Of a stretch of DNA of 6,613 nt, positions 3,967-6,613 are shown piece after piece (within the stretch, counting starts at the first letter, position 1; every line of letters begins with the position of its first letter). The notes beneath the pieces were generated by a model. It ran no database searches. It saw only the letters and a list, made by a program, of their open reading frames with translations, and was not told the origin of the DNA. The translations under genes and the position numbers were made by a program. The stretch spans positions 1 to 6,613 of the forward strand of contig CAYYGL010000232.1 in NCBI GenBank assembly GCA_964471235.1, in the 5' to 3' direction. This DNA is from CAYYGL01 sp964471235. GTDB lineage: Bacteria; Calditrichota; Calditrichia; RBG-13-44-9; J075.

Positions 3967-6281
3967 TTGATTATTCTGATCTGCAATATGGCAACAGCAA
4001 ACGCAACCGGGGGATGAATGCACCGTTCAAAAGCCGAAATTCGCCGTTTAACCCGGATTATACCACCGATTTTGGTAATGGTGACATCTACCGCGGCGTG
4101 TTCCTGAATCAAGACTTCAACATTCCTGGCAACCCTTACTACTCCGTCCGCGCCCAACAAACACAGACCATTCCCTTCCACGGGCAGGATGTTACCTGGT
4201 ATTTTCAGAACTGGGCAGGGAATAACGTTTCCATTCAGTATCCCAACCAGTTAGAAACAGGCGTGGTGTTTAAAACCAACAACTCTGAAGTGCGCGCCCA
4301 GTACAAAGGTCATCTTGCCAGCAACAGCCCCGCGGTCATTGCCCAAAACAACCAGCGCAAAATTGTTTGGGATGAGACGTTTCAGAAATATCACATGGTG
4401 TATGAGGATAACGGGGCGATTTACTATACCGCCACCACCGGACCGGATAATGCCTGGACACCCGAAATACTGCTTGCCTCGGACCCTGACTATCAATTTG
4501 AATACCCTTCCATTACCGTGGATGACAACGGTATTGTGGCGGTGGTCTGGCAGGATAATTACCCTCTATCCTATATTCACCTGCGGGTAAAAGATGCCAA
4601 TGGCTGGCAACCGGAAAAGACCGTCGCAAATTATGCTTTTGCTTACAACGGAACCCTCCGGGCAACACCGGTGGTTACAACGGCGGTGTCTTCCGATTTT
4701 TTGGTTATCTGGCATGACTATGTTTCGAATCGTTTAAGAGTTCGCGCCTACGATCATGCCACTGATAATTTCGGTGCCATCACCGATATTCCTTCCACCA
4801 ACAGCAATTCCATGTATCCCTCTGTGGCAAGGGATCGGTTCCAGAATGCCCATTTGGTTTGGGAGGAATCCGGCAACATCTACTATACCCAATTTGACCA
4901 TAACAGTATTGGAGGGAACAATGAATATACCTGGTGGATCATCAAAGAAACGGTTTCCGTCGGGACCGGTTACACCGATCATGTCTTCCCCTCGGTAACC
5001 ACCGACTATGATGCCCGACCGAATGTGATGTGGCAAGCTTACAGCGGCCCGGCATTGGAGTTGCAAATCATCCTTCATCGCCGGCGTGAGTCTGGTACGA
5101 GAAGCGGGTGGGGCAGCGTTACCGGTTTTATAGGGAATGATGATTACTATCAACCCTCCATTATGGGGTTCCCCGGGATATTTCCGCCTACTCAAAAACT
5201 CCGGGCGGTTTGGAAAAGGGGAGCGGGCACGAATATGATTTGGATTGGGAAATATAATGGCACCTCATGGAGCACGTTTTATTCAGGGAAGACCGGCGTG
5301 GATCCCAATATCAGTTCCAATATGGGCGTTAGCGAGGAGGCAAAAATGGTATTTCGCACCAGCAGCGGATCCCCGTATCTGCTGACCACTTCTTCGGATA
5401 ACCTGATCGATCCGCCTACCAAATTGCTTAATCCTTCAACGGCAGGATCTCCCATAAGACACCGTCGTGGGGTGCTCACCCCTGGCAAAGGGGAACTGGC
5501 ATTGGAATTGGGCGAATTCGAAGTAAACGGCGCCCCGGTTGCCATGCTTGATTACCCCGATACCCTGATCGTGAATCGTCACCGACAATGGTCGGAACTT
5601 TTCCGCACAGACACCCTAACAGTTTCCAATGTTGTGAATCTGAGTTACTTTCGCGCTTTAGAAATATTAAACCGTGACAGCCTGACTAATGCCCTGCCAG
5701 CCGGGGCGGCTATCGAATTGCGATTAGAGGCGGTGGATGCCCACACCAACCAGGTATTGACAACCGTAAGCCGGCAACTCATTTCCCGCAACCTGCCGCC
5801 GGATGTACGGGAACACAAAAGCATTTCATTTCGGATAAACGGTGCACGAGACATATTCCTGCGGTCAGGTATCTCCCTGCCCCGGGGAGTGGATATTCAG
5901 CAGTCGATGGTAGAGGTGTATTATGAAACCGGTGATACCAGCCTGAGCAAACCTAATGCCGCCGCTCAGACTGTTGATTTACCCAAATCCTTTGCCCTGT
6001 TGCCCAATTACCCCAATCCATTTAATCCCAACACCACGATTTCATTAGTCATCCCTCACGTTTCCCCAACGGGGCAGGCACGCATCACGCTTCACGTGTA
6101 CGACATCAACGGTCGTCAGGTGCGCACCCTGGTGAACGGGCAGATGGAGGCTGGCGAACATCAGGTGGTATGGGATGGCACCGATGACCGCGGCGTGCCG
6201 GTGGCTTCCGGGGTGTATTTCTACCGGCTGACCACCGGCAGCGGCTTTGTTGCCACCCGGAAGATGGTGTTGTTGCGGTGA
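3963..6281 (+). CDS. C-terminal piece: seven-repeat propeller, beta domain and type IX secretion sorting tail
   Basis: The frame gives 772 residues from TTG 3963; the first ATG is 4014. Neither start has a convincing ribosome site and there is no signal peptide, so this most likely continues the previous frame (open from 3954: RPWLIDYSD). Residues 1-115 finish the linker (RNRGMNAPFKSRNSPFNPDYTTDF, GVFLNQDFN, PYYSVRAQQTQ). Residues about 118-480 contain seven repeats, each with P-[SAVN]-[IV] followed by a [VIM]-[WF] strand: SPAV122/VWDE135, YPSI181/VWQD195, TPVV235/IWHD249, YPSV285/VWEE299, FPSV342/MWQA356, QPSI397/VWKR416, DPNI447/VFRT463. These fit a BNR/sialidase-like seven-bladed propeller. 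Residues about 510-660 form an unassigned beta-rich domain. Residues 673-772 are a FlgD/Ig-like sorting tail (LLPNYPNPFNPNTTI, YDINGRQVRTLV, VVWDGTDDRGVPVASGVYFYRL, final KMVLLR), which is expected to direct export through the type IX system and cell-surface attachment. Confidence 0.85.
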   Translation: MIDYSDLQYGNSKRNRGMNAPFKSRNSPFNPDYTTDFGNGDIYRGVFLNQDFNIPGNPYYSVRAQQTQTIPFHGQDVTWYFQNWAGNNVSIQYPNQLETGVVFKTNNSEVRAQYKGHLASNSPAVIAQNNQRKIVWDETFQKYHMVYEDNGAIYYTATTGPDNAWTPEILLASDPDYQFEYPSITVDDNGIVAVVWQDNYPLSYIHLRVKDANGWQPEKTVANYAFAYNGTLRATPVVTTAVSSDFLVIWHDYVSNRLRVRAYDHATDNFGAITDIPSTNSNSMYPSVARDRFQNAHLVWEESGNIYYTQFDHNSIGGNNEYTWWIIKETVSVGTGYTDHVFPSVTTDYDARPNVMWQAYSGPALELQIILHRRRESGTRSGWGSVTGFIGNDDYYQPSIMGFPGIFPPTQKLRAVWKRGAGTNMIWIGKYNGTSWSTFYSGKTGVDPNISSNMGVSEEAKMVFRTSSGSPYLLTTSSDNLIDPPTKLLNPSTAGSPIRHRRGVLTPGKGELALELGEFEVNGAPVAMLDYPDTLIVNRHRQWSELFRTDTLTVSNVVNLSYFRALEILNRDSLTNALPAGAAIELRLEAVDAHTNQVLTTVSRQLISRNLPPDVREHKSISFRINGARDIFLRSGISLPRGVDIQQSMVEVYYETGDTSLSKPNAAAQTVDLPKSFALLPNYPNPFNPNTTISLVIPHVSPTGQARITLHVYDINGRQVRTLVNGQMEAGEHQVVWDGTDDRGVPVASGVYFYRLTTGSGFVATRKMVLLR

Positions 6282-6283
6282 GG

Positions 6284-6318
6284 GGTTGGTGAGTGGTGGA
6301 TGGTGAGTGGTGAGTGGT
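6284..6318 (+). repeat. Heptamer tandem array A (GAGTGGT type, five units)
   Basis: Consecutive 7-base units read GGTTGGT, GAGTGGT, GGATGGT, GAGTGGT, GAGTGGT. The array starts three bases after the stop of the long gene. Such short tandem heptamers are mutation-prone; no function is evident. Confidence 0.8.
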
Positions 6319-6342
6319 TTTGCGGCGGGGGGTAAGTTTACT

Positions 6343-6377
6343 GCTGTTGGCTGTTGGCTGTTAGCTGTTAGCTGTTA
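6343..6377 (+). repeat. Heptamer tandem array B (GCTGTTR, five units)
   Basis: Units read GCTGTTG, GCTGTTG, GCTGTTA, GCTGTTA, GCTGTTA. The switch from G to A after two units suggests stepwise duplication of variant units. It is unrelated in sequence to array A but has the same period. Confidence 0.85.
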
Positions 6378-6387
6378 CACACTTCGC
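6378..6387 (+). repeat. Direct repeat CACACTTCGC, left copy
   Basis: The ten bases CACACTTCGC follow array B immediately and recur exactly at 6548-6557, at the start of array C. The two copies bracket the hairpin-rich segment, so they may mark the ends of a repeat unit or a duplication. Confidence 0.55.
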
Positions 6388-6400
6388 CCGGTGCGCCATT

Positions 6401-6462
6401 GTCAAAATCCCGATAACAACGTTACCACGTCGTGGCGGGATGGCGTTGCCATGAATTTTGAC
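6401..6462. repeat. Interlocking inverted repeats around GTCAAAAT/ATTTTGAC
   Basis: GTCAAAAT (6401-6408) and ATTTTGAC (6455-6462) are perfect 8-bp inverted repeats. Inside lie ATCCCG (6407-6412)/CGGGAT (6436-6441), CCACG (6425-6429)/CGTGG (6431-6435) and CAACG (6417-6421)/CGTTG (6444-6448). The last pair crosses the ATCCCG pair, so alternative folds compete. This may be a dispersed palindromic element or structured RNA. Confidence 0.5.
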
Positions 6463-6480
6463 GCTCCGACCGTTCCTTTC

Positions 6481-6498
6481 AGCATCCCTTGGGATGCT
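6481..6498. repeat. Compact hairpin AGCATCCC/GGGATGCT
   Basis: AGCATCCC (6481-6488) and GGGATGCT (6491-6498) are perfect inverted repeats separated by TT, giving in practice a 7-bp stem with a CTTG tetraloop. No T-run follows on either strand, so an intrinsic terminator is unlikely. Confidence 0.6.
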
Positions 6499-6503
6499 TG
6501 CAA

Positions 6504-6541
6504 CTCTCAGCCGGGGGGGTTACCCCTCGGCGGGGGGAGAG
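6504..6541. repeat. GC-rich hairpin with GTTA loop and outer CTCTC/GAGAG stem
   Basis: GCCGGGGGG (6510-6518) pairs with CCCCTCGGC (6523-6531), including one G-T wobble, across a GTTA loop. CTCTC (6504-6508) and GAGAG (6537-6541) can close an outer stem with an internal loop. It has a very stable predicted fold. No T-run follows. Confidence 0.55.
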
Positions 6542-6547
6542 AACGCC

Positions 6548-6557
6548 CACACTTCGC
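6548..6557 (+). repeat. Direct repeat CACACTTCGC, right copy
   Basis: An exact second copy of the ten bases at 6378-6387, 170 bases apart. Its last three bases overlap the first unit of array C. Confidence 0.55.
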
Positions 6558-6582
6558 TAATCGCCAATCGCCAATCGGAAAT
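6555..6582 (+). repeat. Heptamer tandem array C (CGCCAAT type, four units)
   Basis: Units read CGCTAAT, CGCCAAT, CGCCAAT, CGGAAAT. It is the third array with a 7-base period within 300 bases and has a different sequence from A and B. Confidence 0.75.
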
Positions 6583-6613
6583 CATTGTTCGCGCGATGTT
6601 AATTTTGCTTGCA

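Larger units (their letters stand above)
2478..6281 (+). pseudogene. Broken large secreted beta-helix/propeller protein with T9SS tail (three frames)
   Basis: The three consecutive frames 2478-2957, 2950-3966 and 3963-6281 together make one coherent surface protein of about 1,265 residues as it stands. Only the first piece has a signal peptide and a good ribosome site, and only the last has a sorting tail. Junction one joins an early beta-helix strand (SKTEKVINVVNTNG) directly to a late helix motif (VNGANCNIFTYNYSRE). Relatives that I recall have roughly 150-200 residues between these points, so an internal deletion plus frame change is likely. At junction two, restoring one C (GACCATGG to GACCCATGG near 3957-3958) gives continuous FKDPWLIDYSD, a motif I recall in this family. 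Either the gene has decayed, or one or both breaks are sequence or assembly errors. Translational coupling at the short overlaps is the alternative, but it would yield pieces without export signals. Confidence 0.65.
6282..6613. other. Non-coding, repeat- and hairpin-rich 3' region
   Basis: No convincing gene was found here on either strand. One frame on the minus strand stays open for about 50 codons (roughly 6362-6517) but has no good start or ribosome site and runs through repeats. The region contains three heptamer tandem arrays, nested inverted repeats at 6401-6462, two compact hairpins, and a 10-bp direct repeat. No hairpin with a T-run follows the stop at 6281, so the terminator of the long gene is not identified. 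Confidence 0.6.

Noticed and set aside
4734..5195. 153-codon minus-strand open frame
   Set aside because: It is a shadow of the propeller repeats on the + strand, which show clear domain periodicity. No signal or motif supports it.
6362..6517. About 50-codon open minus-strand frame (contains VKIHGNAIPPRRGNVVIGIL)
   Set aside because: It has no convincing start codon or ribosome site and no recognised domain, and it overlaps inverted repeats and heptamer array B.

Overview
The window looks like part of a Gram-negative genome from the FCB group, most like Calditrichota, KSB1 or Ignavibacteria-type lineages. Three observations support this. The long downstream gene ends in a FlgD/Ig-like type IX secretion sorting tail with the signature LLPNYPNPFNPNTTI. 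There is a lipoprotein-like seven-repeat protein with an Fn3-like N-terminal domain and a small outer-membrane barrel protein. The genes also have good Shine-Dalgarno sites, which argues against classical Bacteroidia. The assignment is an inference from protein style, not from a marker gene.

Layout, all on the + strand. Positions 46-1419 encode a predicted surface lipoprotein (Fn3-like domain followed by a seven-repeat beta-propeller). Positions 1479-2243 encode a predicted outer-membrane beta-barrel protein with a signal peptide. Positions 2244-2477 are a structured non-coding spacer. It holds a perfect Shine-Dalgarno sequence before a five-codon micro-ORF, an 11-bp perfect hairpin, and a GC hairpin with a T-run that resembles an intrinsic terminator. 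Positions 2478-6281 read as one large secreted surface protein broken into three reading frames. The first piece (2478-2957) carries the signal peptide and the start of a right-handed beta-helix. The second (2950-3966) carries the end of the helix and a linker. The third (3963-6281) carries a seven-repeat propeller, a beta-rich domain and the sorting tail. The first break appears to have lost a middle block of the helix. The second looks like one missing C in a CCC run. Positions 6282-6613 are non-coding and rich in repeats: three unrelated tandem arrays that all have a 7-bp period, several hairpins, and a 10-bp direct repeat.

Base composition is mosaic. The start of the first gene is about 60-70% GC in the lines I counted. 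From about 465 to about 3850 the sequence is AT-rich (27-35% GC in sampled lines). From about 3960 onward it is GC-richer again (48-62%). Both transitions fall inside coding sequence, so the AT-rich block may be a replaced or imported segment.

Taken together, this is a cell-surface locus: a lipoprotein propeller and a barrel protein that may form an operon, and a separately controlled, probably T9SS-exported, beta-helix/propeller protein that may bind or cut polysaccharide. The latter is probably inactive as written, unless the breaks are assembly errors. No mobile-element genes, tRNA, rRNA or CRISPR were seen.
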